Shown: positions 1-7,265, counted from the first letter of the stretch. The stretch: 22,909 bases of DNA from JAEXNA01 sp050486105 (GCA_050486105.1 JBJHCR010000067.1:1-22909); one strand, 5' to 3'. Translations and numbers: made by a program. Notes: a model not told the origin generated them from the sequence alone.

Positions 1-237
1 GGTCTAGGAGCCCTCCTGAGCGTACCCCTCACCCTGGGTTTTTCGGCGGCGGCGGCTCAATGGGTTCGGAGCGCCACCGGAGTGAGTCTAGACATTTTCA
101 GCCTGCCAACAGAGGCCCCTTGGCTGCTCCTAGCGGCGGTGACTCTCGGCGCTCTAGCCGGGGCGGTGCCCGGTTGGCGAGTTTATCGCAAGGACTTGAC
201 CCAACAACTGGATCCCGAAGGAGGATACGAAACATGA
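1..237 (+). CDS. FtsX-family ABC transporter permease, C-terminal fragment
   Basis: The reading frame is open from base 1 to the TGA at 235-237, so only the last 78 residues are present. They show a hydrophobic stretch, a periplasmic-type segment, a second membrane helix (about residues 46-60, APWLLLAAVTLGALAGAVPG), then a short basic tail containing PGWRVYRKDLTQQL. This final-helix plus 'P.WRAYR..L...L' ending is typical of MacB/LolC/FtsX-type permeases. Such proteins work with an ABC ATPase as mechanotransmission machines or exporters in the inner membrane. The stop overlaps the start of the His-rich lipoprotein (ATGA), so the two are translationally coupled and probably act together. The ATPase is presumably upstream, outside the window. 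The substrate cannot be read from this fragment. Confidence 0.72.
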   Translation, partial: GLGALLSVPLTLGFSAAAAQWVRSATGVSLDIFSLPTEAPWLLLAAVTLGALAGAVPGWRVYRKDLTQQLDPEGGYET

Positions 238-869
238 CCATATCGAGACCCGCACACTCAACCACCCTGGCAATCTTGGCGCTATTTTTATTGCTGTTTT
301 GCTCGGGTTGCACCCAGTCGCCCCCCGGAAGCGGCCAAACCCCTACTCAAGATCAAGGATTAGCCGAACAGCCTCAAGCTGCCCACGGTGATGACGATCA
401 CCACGACCATGTGGCCCCCCACGGCGGCGCTCTGAACAGCTTTATGGACGAAGACGCCCACCTGGAAGTTGTGCTGAACCCGGAGACTGGAGAAGTCATC
501 CTCTATATTCTCGATGGCACGGCCAAACCCGGGTATCGCATTTCAGGAGAACAGGAAGTCCGAGTTCGATTCACCTCTCCTATAGAGAAGGACGTCCCCT
601 TTAAACCCGTGGCTGATCCGCTCACCGGAGAAACCGAAGAGGACACCTCTCGTTTCTCGGCCCTGGTGGAAGAACTCAAGGGGCAAGAGAGCTTCGAAGG
701 AGTCTTGGAGTCCATCGATGTTCGAGACAAGACCTACAGCCAAACACCTATCGCTTGGCCCGTAGGCACCGACGACCACCCCCACGATCACGATCACGAT
801 CACGATCACGATCACCACGACGACGACGACGATCATGACGACCACGATCATCACGACGACCACTCATGA
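234..869 (+). CDS. His/Asp-rich metal-binding lipoprotein
   Basis: The 211-aa product starts at ATG 234, overlapping the permease stop by ATGA. An upstream in-frame extension to 60 only shadows the permease gene. Residues 11-26 form a lipoprotein signal ending in a lipobox with Cys26, so the mature protein should be lipid-anchored outside the inner membrane. There is a His cluster at residues 51-63 (HGDDDHHDHVAPH), followed by a small folded domain (about 64-175) of the 'PHGG.L....HLEVVL...TG.V..YILDG' type seen in metal-handling periplasmic proteins. Residues 180-211 are almost only His and Asp. Such tails buffer or deliver Zn, Ni or Cu. The permease before it and the MerC-like and TonB-receptor genes after it favour a metal-acquisition role. 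Zinc is my inference, by analogy with Zur-regulated ABC/His-rich clusters known in Pseudomonas. Confidence 0.75.
   Translation: MTISRPAHSTTLAILALFLLLFCSGCTQSPPGSGQTPTQDQGLAEQPQAAHGDDDHHDHVAPHGGALNSFMDEDAHLEVVLNPETGEVILYILDGTAKPGYRISGEQEVRVRFTSPIEKDVPFKPVADPLTGETEEDTSRFSALVEELKGQESFEGVLESIDVRDKTYSQTPIAWPVGTDDHPHDHDHDHDHDHHDDDDDHDDHDHHDDHS
783..815 (+). repeat. In-frame CACGAT hexanucleotide tandem repeat
   Basis: Five perfect CACGAT units (783-812) plus a partial CAC encode alternating His-Asp in the tail of the lipoprotein. The six-base unit keeps the frame, so slippage would lengthen or shorten the metal-binding tail by HD pairs without breaking the gene. Confidence 0.8.
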
Positions 870-886
870 GAACCACCGCTTGTCCC

Positions 887-915
887 TTGACATCTTCTCG
901 ATAATAGATTATCAA
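887..915 (+). promoter_or_regulatory. Putative sigma70 promoter of the MerC-like gene
   Basis: A perfect -35 hexamer TTGACA (887-892) is followed after 17 bases by TATCAA (910-915, four of six matches to TATAAT). It lies in the 53-base gap between the lipoprotein stop and the MerC-like start. The expected start of transcription falls around 921-923, on or next to the ATG at 923, so the message may be leaderless or nearly so. Assignment is by consensus only. Confidence 0.45.
900..913. promoter_or_regulatory. Candidate Fur/Zur-superfamily operator (GATAAT-N2-ATTATC)
   Basis: A perfect 6+6 inverted repeat GATAAT-AG-ATTATC sits between and over the -35 and -10 elements of the promoter at 887-915. 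The half-site GATAAT is the classic Fur-box hexamer, and cyanobacterial Zur boxes have the form TGATAAT-N-ATTATCA. The site is AT-rich in GC-rich surroundings and overlaps the -10, as expected for a repressor operator. Which regulator binds is inference, but the metal-related genes on both sides support a metal sensor. Confidence 0.5.
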
Positions 916-922
916 TAGGCCA

Positions 923-1324
923 ATGAAAGAGTCCTTGCTCAAAGATTTCTTGACTCGGCACGTTGACCTCTTCGGCATCGGCATGTCGGCTCTTTGCCTT
1001 CTTCATTGCCTGCTGTTGCCGGTCGCTGTTCTGATTCTCCCTGGACTCTTTCATCATCACGGCCACCAACACGGAACGGATTTGGTGCACGCCATCATTT
1101 TGGTGCTGGCCACTCCCACCGCCATCTATGCTTTCGGGCAAGGCCTCAGGCGCCACCACAGTTCCCTCCCACTGCAGATCGGCTCGGTCGCTCTGGCAGG
1201 GCTGTGGCTGGGCTTCTTTTTCGAAGGCCACTCCTTAGGAGCGGCCCTGACCCTGCTTTCAAGCGTGGGACTGATCTACGCCCACGGGGTCAATTTCAAG
1301 CTCAAACCCTGCTGCCTGTCCTAA
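923..1324 (+). CDS. MerC-like small membrane protein
   Basis: The 133-aa product has about four membrane helices (roughly residues 17-41, 55-74, 85-100 and 105-122). The first holds the MerC-type signature GIGMSALCLLHCLLLPV with Cys25 and Cys29 inside the membrane, where MerC proteins carry metal-binding cysteines. It is followed by a His-rich loop (HHHGHQHG, residues 44-51) and a C-terminal Cys-Cys (130-131). MerC itself imports Hg(II), but no merR, merP or merA is present here. His-rich MerC relatives beside metal ABC and TonB genes more likely move Zn or another soft metal across the inner membrane. The start has only a weak AGG (917-919). An alternative start is Met21 at 983. Confidence 0.7.
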   Translation: MKESLLKDFLTRHVDLFGIGMSALCLLHCLLLPVAVLILPGLFHHHGHQHGTDLVHAIILVLATPTAIYAFGQGLRRHHSSLPLQIGSVALAGLWLGFFFEGHSLGAALTLLSSVGLIYAHGVNFKLKPCCLS

Positions 1325-1475
1325 GCTAAACCCTGCAGTGTTTCCACTCTAGCCCGTTTTTTTTGCCCTGGAATCTATTTTTTTAGCCATGGTTAAACCT
1401 GTCTCAGGGTTGGTATATGGACCCCATTGAATCCTCGGCGTGTCAAATGTCGCGGAGAAATCCGGAGGTCCGACT

Positions 1476-3854
1476 GTGAAAGTACCGACAGGTAACCTAA
1501 CCTTATTTCTTCTCTTTGTCCTCATTTTTCTGGGATTTTCCCCATTCAGGACAGCAGCCCAGCCAGCGACGAGCAGTCTGTCCATCACGGTCGTTGCAGA
1601 AGACACCAATATGGCCGTGCCTTCGGCTTCAGTGGTGGTGAGCAACCGTGATGGAACCGAAATTTTTGCCGAGGGCAAAACAGACTCCAAAGGTCGGCTC
1701 GAATTGCTGGGGCTCCCTCCTGGAGAAGTCTTCGTGAAGGTGGTCTCTCCCGAGCAAGGGCAGGACCGGGCCCTCCTGGTCTTGGTAGCCGGAGAAGCCC
1801 AAGAGTTCGAAGCTTTCTTGTCTCACCAGGATTCTCCCGACGAGATCGTCATTCAAGATGACCGCCTGCTGATCAACGCCACCGACCCCAACAGTGGAGC
1901 CACCACTCGCAGGAGCGAGGAATTCCTTCGTCGAGAACTCACCGAGCAAGGCTCCCTGTCAGCAGTTCTGGCCACGGTTCCCGGAACGGCAACCAACAGT
2001 CTGGGTCAAGTGCATATGCGAGGGGAACATCGCGCTATATCGCTCAATCTTGACGGTGTGGCCTTGCCCCAGGCAACGGCCTCGTCCATCACCCAAGCCC
2101 TAGACCCGACCTTCATTGAAGCCGCCGAGATCTCAACCGGCATGTACGACGCCTCCAAAGGCGGCCAAACCGGGGCCATCATCGAGGCTACGACCCCAGG
2201 CGAAGGGCGGGCCCCCTTCGCCGAATTGGAGGGAAAAGTTGGAGACTTTGGACAAACCGAGTTGGTCCTCAAGGCCGGGGGATCGTCGGAGACCGAAGAG
2301 GGATTCAGCTATTTCCTTGGAGCCCGGCGTCAAACCAGCGATCTCTACCTAGAAGCCCCGGATCCCCGGGTGCAAGATCTCAACAACTCAGGGGTTTTGA
2401 ACTCGGTGATTCTCAGATTCAACAACAAAACCGAGCGAAATAAATACGGTTTGACCTTCTCCTATCAGGACGCCGATTTCGGCGTCCCCCAAACGCCCAA
2501 CAACTTTGCTGCCGGTGTCCGGCAGCAACAGCAAGACAGCAATCTGCTGGGAGTCCTGAGCTGGGAACATGACCTCTCCGAAAAGGATCGACTGCTCTTC
2601 GGTCTGGCCTTGCAACGAAACGTCCAGCGTATCAACAACAATGGGGTCTTCACTCCATTCTTCGTGGTCCCCGAAGACCTTGAAGAAGACCTCCACGACG
2701 ATGGCTTCCCTTTCGACCCCGAAAATCCGGGCAGCCCTTATTTGCCGACGGCCAGTCTGAAGATCTTCCAAGTGCAGCCGAGCCTTGATTGGACCCATCG
2801 CTTTGACAACAACCAAGTCCTTAAAGCTGGAGCGACCGCTAACTTCATCGACTCTTCTCAACAGATCGCCATCACCGACCCTGGAGGTGGAGGCGGTCTC
2901 CCCGACCCCCTGGGGCTCCAAGGGAACTCTATCGCCTTCCTGTCCTCCATTCAGAGGAATGCCCTGACCACCGGCGTCTATGTCGACCATACCATCCCCC
3001 TGGGAGACCACTTCGTGCTCAACACCGGCCTGAGAGGCGAAACCTTCGACAACGGACTTGGAGTTCGCACGTCCCAGCTCTCGCCGAGATTCAATCTAAC
3101 CTATGCCCCCACCGACGAGCAGGCCTTCCGTCTATCGTATAATCGACTCTTCCAACCGCCACCCATCGAAATCGACGTTTCCGGGCAAACCGAGGTACTA
3201 CCCCAGCGCACTCATCTCTATGAACTAGCCTACGAGAATCAGTTTGCCCCTAACGCCATGGGGCGCCTAGCCTTTGTCTATAAAGATTTTCAGGATCAAG
3301 TCGACATCGCGCTTTTGATCCCCAACAGCAACATCCCGGTCTTCGCGCCCATAAATTTTGCTCGGGCCCACTATAAGGGCATCGAAGCGAGTTTGAATAC
3401 CACCAACAAAACGGGATGGAACGGTTTCCTGGCTCTGACCCTCAGCGAGGCCCGACCTACCGAGGCCAGCCTTTTCTCCGGCCCACCTCCGGAGTTCAAT
3501 GACCACGACCAGCGCGTCCAGGCTAAAGCCGGTCTGTCCTACAGTTGGGAAAACGGACTTTCAGCGGCCACCGACGTACTTTACGCCAGCGGTTTCCCTC
3601 AGGAAGGGCTCCCACTGTACAACAGCATCGGCATCTCCCCTTATGGGTACACCGGAGAGCGGGTCGGGCGCTTCATCACCAATGTGAACCTAGCCTATCG
3701 CCCACCGGACAAGGATGGAGGTACCCTGGGCGCGGGTCTGCAGGTCTTCAATCTGTTCAACGACCGTTCTTTGGTCAATCTCTATAGCGAGTTTTCCGGT
3801 TCGAGATTCGTCACCGGACGGCGATTTCTTTTCAACATCAACGCTCGCTTCTGA
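1476..3854 (+). CDS. TonB-dependent outer-membrane receptor with carboxypeptidase-regulatory-like domain
   Basis: I chose the GTG at 1476 because a strong Shine-Dalgarno GGAGG (1464-1468) stands 7 bases before it and it places the signal peptide (residues 1-28, ending TAAQP) at the very N-terminus. An upstream GTG at 1440 would add 12 residues without a clear ribosome site. The 792-aa protein has a transthyretin-like carboxypeptidase-regulatory domain (about 34-110, with TDSKGRLELLGLPPGEVFVKV), a plug domain (about 125-240, with MRGEHRAISLNLDG), and a long beta-barrel ending in the usual C-terminal Phe (RRFLFNINARF). Such receptors import scarce ligands, such as metal chelates, across the outer membrane using TonB energy. 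Placement after the MerC-like and His-rich genes suggests a metal or metallophore substrate. The ligand is inferred. Confidence 0.85.
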   Translation: MKVPTGNLTLFLLFVLIFLGFSPFRTAAQPATSSLSITVVAEDTNMAVPSASVVVSNRDGTEIFAEGKTDSKGRLELLGLPPGEVFVKVVSPEQGQDRALLVLVAGEAQEFEAFLSHQDSPDEIVIQDDRLLINATDPNSGATTRRSEEFLRRELTEQGSLSAVLATVPGTATNSLGQVHMRGEHRAISLNLDGVALPQATASSITQALDPTFIEAAEISTGMYDASKGGQTGAIIEATTPGEGRAPFAELEGKVGDFGQTELVLKAGGSSETEEGFSYFLGARRQTSDLYLEAPDPRVQDLNNSGVLNSVILRFNNKTERNKYGLTFSYQDADFGVPQTPNNFAAGVRQQQQDSNLLGVLSWEHDLSEKDRLLFGLALQRNVQRINNNGVFTPFFVVPEDLEEDLHDDGFPFDPENPGSPYLPTASLKIFQVQPSLDWTHRFDNNQVLKAGATANFIDSSQQIAITDPGGGGGLPDPLGLQGNSIAFLSSIQRNALTTGVYVDHTIPLGDHFVLNTGLRGETFDNGLGVRTSQLSPRFNLTYAPTDEQAFRLSYNRLFQPPPIEIDVSGQTEVLPQRTHLYELAYENQFAPNAMGRLAFVYKDFQDQVDIALLIPNSNIPVFAPINFARAHYKGIEASLNTTNKTGWNGFLALTLSEARPTEASLFSGPPPEFNDHDQRVQAKAGLSYSWENGLSAATDVLYASGFPQEGLPLYNSIGISPYGYTGERVGRFITNVNLAYRPPDKDGGTLGAGLQVFNLFNDRSLVNLYSEFSGSRFVTGRRFLFNINARF

Positions 3855-3919
3855 AGGTTCAGCCAAAGGATCTCCAAGAAACAGGGGTTCCCAAAGTTCC
3901 TGGGAGAACTAGAGCCAGC

Positions 3920-4591
3920 ATGAGCGAACGTGCCATAGCGATCATTCCGGCCAGAAATGAGGCTTCGGTGATTTCAGAGGTGATCACCCAGGCTCTGCTC
4001 CATGTTGATCAGGTGGTGGTCGTTGACGATGGGAGCCATGACCAAACAGCAATGGTCGCTCGGATTGCCGGAGCCCAAGTTGTTCGGCATACTCTATCTC
4101 GAGGAGCAGGTCGGGCTACGGCCACGGGAATCCGAGTCGCCCTGAAACTCAGAGGTCATTATCTGGTGACTCTGGATGGCGACGGACAGCATGATCCCGC
4201 CGAGATTCCCAAACTGTTGGCCCCCCTCAAGGAAGATCGTTCTGATCTGGTGTTGGGGTGCCGCACTCTCCAGCGCAACTCCATGCCGGTCTCTCGGCGG
4301 GTGGGAAATAGCCTGGCCAACCTATGGACCAGAATACTTTTTGGAGTACAAGTGCAGGATAGCCAATCGGGATTTCGGGCCTGGTCGGCGAAGGCCGCTT
4401 CTCAGATCGCCTTTGAAGCCTGCGGTTACGAATTCTGCTCGGCGACCCTCGGCTCGGCGAAGTTGGCAGGTTTGCGCATCTTGGAAGTGCCTGTGACCAC
4501 CCGCTATACACCCTACTCTATGGCCAAAGGCCAAAGCCTAGAGCAATCGGTACAAACTCTGGTGAGAATCGGAAAGGCTCGAATGAAATGA
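3920..4591 (+). CDS. Family 2 glycosyltransferase, polyprenyl/dolichyl-phosphate type
   Basis: This 223-aa single-domain GT2 enzyme has the GT-A nucleotide-binding sequence VVVVDDGSHDQT (Asp-Asp at 36-37), the metal-binding DGDGQHDP (86-93), and DSQSGFRAW (147-155), which is typical of dolichol-phosphate-mannose-synthase-like enzymes. There are no membrane helices, so it is probably cytoplasmic or peripheral. It likely transfers a sugar from a nucleotide donor to polyprenyl phosphate or a glycan precursor for envelope polysaccharide. Its stop overlaps the start of the DUF2304 gene by ATGA, a pairing seen widely in bacteria that implies a joint complex. The N-terminus (SERAIAIIPARNEA) fits the family well at this ATG. 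Confidence 0.85.
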   Translation: MSERAIAIIPARNEASVISEVITQALLHVDQVVVVDDGSHDQTAMVARIAGAQVVRHTLSRGAGRATATGIRVALKLRGHYLVTLDGDGQHDPAEIPKLLAPLKEDRSDLVLGCRTLQRNSMPVSRRVGNSLANLWTRILFGVQVQDSQSGFRAWSAKAASQIAFEACGYEFCSATLGSAKLAGLRILEVPVTTRYTPYSMAKGQSLEQSVQTLVRIGKARMK

Positions 4592-5007
4592 CCTCGCCGT
4601 TGGTGCTACAAATTCTGTTTGTCCTGGTCTTCGGAGCCCTGATCGTCAAACTGTTTGGGCAAATATATCGTGGCGATATCTCTTCTAGCAGAGGAGGGTT
4701 TTGGGTCGCCATCTGGTCGCTCGGTCTGGTTTTCGTGCTGGTTCCAGCTCTGTCCGAGCGCTTGGCCAAGTTCTTAGGCGTGACTCGAGGCACGGATGCG
4801 GTACTATACACCGCTCTGGCCTTGCTCAGCGTCTTGGTCTATCGCCTGTTCCAACTCTCAGACATCAAAGATCGAGAGATCTCCCGCCTCACCGAAGAAC
4901 TGGCGCTCCTAAGGTGGGACTTGGAAAACAAAGCCGACGAGAGCGCGCTCACTGCAGAGCACGCCCCCGCCGAACTGTTGGAATCTACCTCTTCAGAAGC
5001 TACTTAA
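4588..5007 (+). CDS. DUF2304-family small membrane protein
   Basis: The 139-aa protein has three hydrophobic helices (about residues 4-23, 37-55 and 70-88), followed by a charged, probably coiled-coil tail (about 90-116, DREISRLTEELALLRWDLE). This is the DUF2304 layout, and members typically sit beside GT2 polyprenyl-phosphate glycosyltransferases, as here with an ATGA overlap. A role as membrane anchor or partner of the glycosyltransferase is inferred from context. Its last codons overlap the 3' end of the convergent downstream gene by 8 bases. Confidence 0.75.
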   Translation: MTSPLVLQILFVLVFGALIVKLFGQIYRGDISSSRGGFWVAIWSLGLVFVLVPALSERLAKFLGVTRGTDAVLYTALALLSVLVYRLFQLSDIKDREISRLTEELALLRWDLENKADESALTAEHAPAELLESTSSEAT

Positions 5008-5854
5008 CCGGAGAGAAGGCGCCGTTGATGAGTTCTTCGCTGTAGAAGGCCGGCACCTCATTGGTGGTGGCGTAGTGGTAGAGGGCTCCGCGGAAAATCT
5101 GGGTTAGAGTTGAGAAAATCACGGTCAGGGCTATGAGGTAAAGCAAAGTCACAACCCCGGCAATAGCCAGGACCATGCCGCCATTATTGCCAGCAGACGC
5201 TGCGAGGGGAATCGAGAGGAAGAATCCGAAGATTCCAAGGAAGGCTAAAGAGCTGCTCACCCAACTGAATCCGAGATGCGCGCTCAAGGCCTCACCCCAA
5301 GTTTTGCTGATGATCTCTTTAGACCGCTTGGTGGCCTCCCAGGCACCCTTGTCCTCATAGATCATGATCGGTAGGGCGAAGAAACTTAAGATCGCCCAAG
5401 CACCTCCGAGCATGCGCCGGATAATGGTGCCTACAAATCCGAAACGCTGCTCGATCTGAGCCAACACCACCCCGACTAAGCCACCGAGAAAGGACCAGCT
5501 GATGATGGCCGGCATGTGGGTCATGGCAGCTTTAATCCCGTCGGACAAAGTGGGTTGAAGGCCCATAAACCTGGTTCTGACACAGTGCAAGGTGGCAACT
5601 TGAAAAAAGAGCACCACCACGGAGGTACAAAAGTAGAAAGTGAACAGCCCCACAAGGCCCAATACGTTGGCCGCTCCGTCTGACATTCCCGACAGCTTGT
5701 CGCTCATCATCGCCACGGGAACGAACAGCGAAATCACCACCAGGACGGTAGCGATGGAAGAAAGGATGGGAAATAGGGCCAGGGTCTTATCTTGTTTCAA
5801 GATAGCAAAGCTGCTCTTGGTTAGAGCCCAGCTTCGATTGATACGTTCGAACAT
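5000..5854 (-). CDS. DUF6159-like multi-pass membrane protein
   Basis: The 284-aa product begins MFERINRSWALTKSSFAILKQD, an N-terminal pattern (F.RI..SW.L...S...L..D..L..FP) typical of the DUF6159 family. About six hydrophobic segments follow (near 28-50, 64-88, 113-133, 150-166, 192-218 and 230-258). It contains DKGAWEATKRSKEIISKTWGE, a conserved amphipathic segment of this family. The molecular function is unknown. It is transcribed alone and converges with the GT2/DUF2304 pair, overlapping by 8 bases. The start ATG (5854) has a GGAGG site 10 bases upstream that lies inside a perfect palindrome (5858-5869). Confidence 0.6.
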   Translation of the reverse strand: MFERINRSWALTKSSFAILKQDKTLALFPILSSIATVLVVISLFVPVAMMSDKLSGMSDGAANVLGLVGLFTFYFCTSVVVLFFQVATLHCVRTRFMGLQPTLSDGIKAAMTHMPAIISWSFLGGLVGVVLAQIEQRFGFVGTIIRRMLGGAWAILSFFALPIMIYEDKGAWEATKRSKEIISKTWGEALSAHLGFSWVSSSLAFLGIFGFFLSIPLAASAGNNGGMVLAIAGVVTLLYLIALTVIFSTLTQIFRGALYHYATTNEVPAFYSEELINGAFSPVK

Positions 5855-5857
5855 GGC

Positions 5858-5869
5858 GGAGGATCCTCC
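5858..5869. promoter_or_regulatory. 12-bp palindrome containing the Shine-Dalgarno of the DUF6159-like gene
   Basis: GGAGGATCCTCC is perfectly self-complementary. On the minus strand its first five bases are the ribosome-binding site, 10 bases before the ATG. Self-pairing or binding by a dimeric regulator could mask the site, but a chance palindrome is also possible. Confidence 0.35.
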
Positions 5870-5945
5870 CGATACTTAGACTCCCTGCACCTGAGCCAGG
5901 GTATGGCATGAGTATACCAATCATGTTCCCTATAGGCAAATATTT

Positions 5946-5970
5946 TTCAGCAACACTTTCGTTTGCTGAA
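5946..5970. terminator. Weak hairpin downstream of the superoxide dismutase gene
   Basis: TTCAGCAA (5946-5953) and TTGCTGAA (5963-5970) form an 8-bp stem with a 9-base loop in the gap between two minus-strand genes. There is no clean U-tract on the minus-strand side, so it is at most a weak or factor-assisted terminator for the dismutase transcript. Confidence 0.3.
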
Positions 5971-5981
5971 TGCGAGCCCAC

Positions 5982-5999
5982 GGTGCTCAGCTGAGCACC
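5982..5999. repeat. Perfect 18-bp palindrome across the superoxide dismutase stop codon
   Basis: GGTGCTCAGCTGAGCACC is identical to its reverse complement. It includes the final codons and the TGA stop (5987-5989) of the dismutase gene. In RNA it would need a small loop, leaving about a 7-bp GC-rich stem without a following U-run. It could be a 3' stability hairpin or a protein-binding site. Confidence 0.5.
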
Positions 6000-6715
6000 T
6001 CGAAGCGCTTCTCAACCACCGACCAGTCTACCAAGTCCCACCAGGCTTTCAGGTAGTCCCCTCGGCGATTCTGATAGCTGAGATAATAGGCGTGCTCCCA
6101 ACAGTCGTTGCCCAGCAAAGGTTGCAGGTTGTCCTCACCCATGAGCGGACAATCCTGGTTCGCGGTGGTGGTGATGGACAAGGCACCCTGGCTGGGGTCG
6201 CAGACCAACCACACCCAACCCGAGCCGAACACACCCAGTCCAGCTTCCACAAAGCGCTCTTGGAAAGTGTCTAGACTCCCAAAAGTCGAGATCATGGCTG
6301 CAGCCAGGTCGTTCTTAGGAGCTTTGTCTTCACTGCCGGGGGGCCTCATGCTGGGCCAGAACAGGCTGTGATTGTAGTGCCCCCCTCCGTTCTGCCGCAC
6401 GGTGGTGCGAATGTCTTCTGGCAGACTGTCCAGATGGGTCAGGATGCGCTCAAGGCTGGAACCGCTGGGCAGAGGAACACCTTCTAAGGCCTTATTGAGG
6501 TTGTTGACGTAGGCTTGATGGTGCTTGCCGTGATGGACCTCCATGGTCTTGGAGTCGATCACCGGTTCCAAGGCATCGGCAGCATAAGGAAGGTCGGGCA
6601 GTACAAACTTCTCGGCTCGTACAGGTTGGGCCACACTCAAGTGGGGCGCAACCATAGTCAGGCAAAGTCCCCCTCCGGCTACCTTGAGAAATTGTCTTCG
6701 ATCATACTTAGGCAT
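5987..6715 (-). CDS. Exported manganese-type superoxide dismutase with Tat signal
   Basis: The 242-aa enzyme converts superoxide to oxygen and hydrogen peroxide. The N-terminus carries a twin-arginine signal (DRRQFLK, residues 5-11) and a hydrophobic core ending near residue 34, so the folded metalloenzyme should be exported to the periplasm. This is unusual, since most Fe/Mn dismutases are cytosolic. Metal ligands are visible as His61 (HHGKHH), His116 (GGHYNHSLFW), Asp204 and His208 (NDCWEHAYYL). GGHYNH and Gln187 in NQDCP point to the Mn rather than the Fe type. The ATG at 6715 has an AAGGAG site 7 bases upstream. It is divergent from a secreted cupin. Loss of Tat export would be expected to misplace it. 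Confidence 0.9.
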   Translation of the reverse strand: MPKYDRRQFLKVAGGGLCLTMVAPHLSVAQPVRAEKFVLPDLPYAADALEPVIDSKTMEVHHGKHHQAYVNNLNKALEGVPLPSGSSLERILTHLDSLPEDIRTTVRQNGGGHYNHSLFWPSMRPPGSEDKAPKNDLAAAMISTFGSLDTFQERFVEAGLGVFGSGWVWLVCDPSQGALSITTTANQDCPLMGEDNLQPLLGNDCWEHAYYLSYQNRRGDYLKAWWDLVDWSVVEKRFEVLS

Positions 6716-6818
6716 GGAGTTTTCTCCTTAATGGTTTGGTTCGGTATTCACGTCTGAACGCCTCAGGCCTTGTTTGTGCAAACCAGGTGAGTTGATTGGA
6801 GCCGAGAAGCGAACTCTC

Positions 6819-7265
6819 ATGCGAGTTCTCATCCGACTCTTCTTCGTACAACTGCTTTTGGCCGTTGTCGTTTCGGGCGTCCAAGCCGAGGTCGTGGTGC
6901 CCTCCGATGGTTCTCCCTGGCGAGTATCCCCGGATGGCAAGAGCCTGGTTCAAGTCCTTCAAGTTGACGAAAACTGCTCAATGGGAGTGCTGATTCTTCG
7001 AGAGGGTGCGGTGGTTCCCAGGCACAACCATCCCGAGTCCACCGAGAGCCTCTTTGTGGTGGAAGGCACCGGCCTGATGATCGTGGGAGAGCAAGAATAC
7101 TCTATCGCTCCCGGCGACGCCATCAGCATTCCTCCAGGAGAGTTCCACAGTTTCACGGCCACCTCCGACGGAAAGGTGGTTCAAGTTTATGCCCCCCCCG
7201 GCCCAGAGCAGCGGTTTTTAGACTGGCCTTTGGCCCCAGGCGAAAACTTTTCTCCCGAACCCTAG
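6819..7265 (+). CDS. Secreted single-domain cupin protein
   Basis: I chose ATG 6819 because it starts a clean signal peptide (MRVLIRLFFVQLLLAVVVSGVQA). The open frame extends back to a TTG at 6774, but that puts 15 polar residues before it. The 148-aa product has cupin motif 1 (GAVVPRHNHPESTESLFVVEG, with two metal-binding His and a Glu) and motif 2 (GDAISIPPGEFHSF, with the third His). It is therefore a small periplasmic metal-binding beta-barrel. The enzymatic or sensor role cannot be told from sequence; many such cupins are dioxygenases, isomerases or sugar-binding proteins. It shares its upstream region with the divergent exported dismutase, so joint regulation is possible. Confidence 0.75.
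   Translation: MRVLIRLFFVQLLLAVVVSGVQAEVVVPSDGSPWRVSPDGKSLVQVLQVDENCSMGVLILREGAVVPRHNHPESTESLFVVEGTGLMIVGEQEYSIAPGDAISIPPGEFHSFTATSDGKVVQVYAPPGPEQRFLDWPLAPGENFSPEP

Noticed and set aside
60..233. N-terminal extension of the His-rich lipoprotein
   Set aside because: It overlaps the permease coding frame, has no ribosome site, and would displace the lipobox signal from the N-terminus.
923..1324. Mercury resistance operon
   Set aside because: Only a MerC-like protein is present, with no merR, merT, merP or merA. The neighbours suggest general metal uptake.
1325..1475. Terminator from the T-runs (near 1354-1383) before the TonB receptor
   Set aside because: Two T-runs are present but no stable hairpin precedes either of them.
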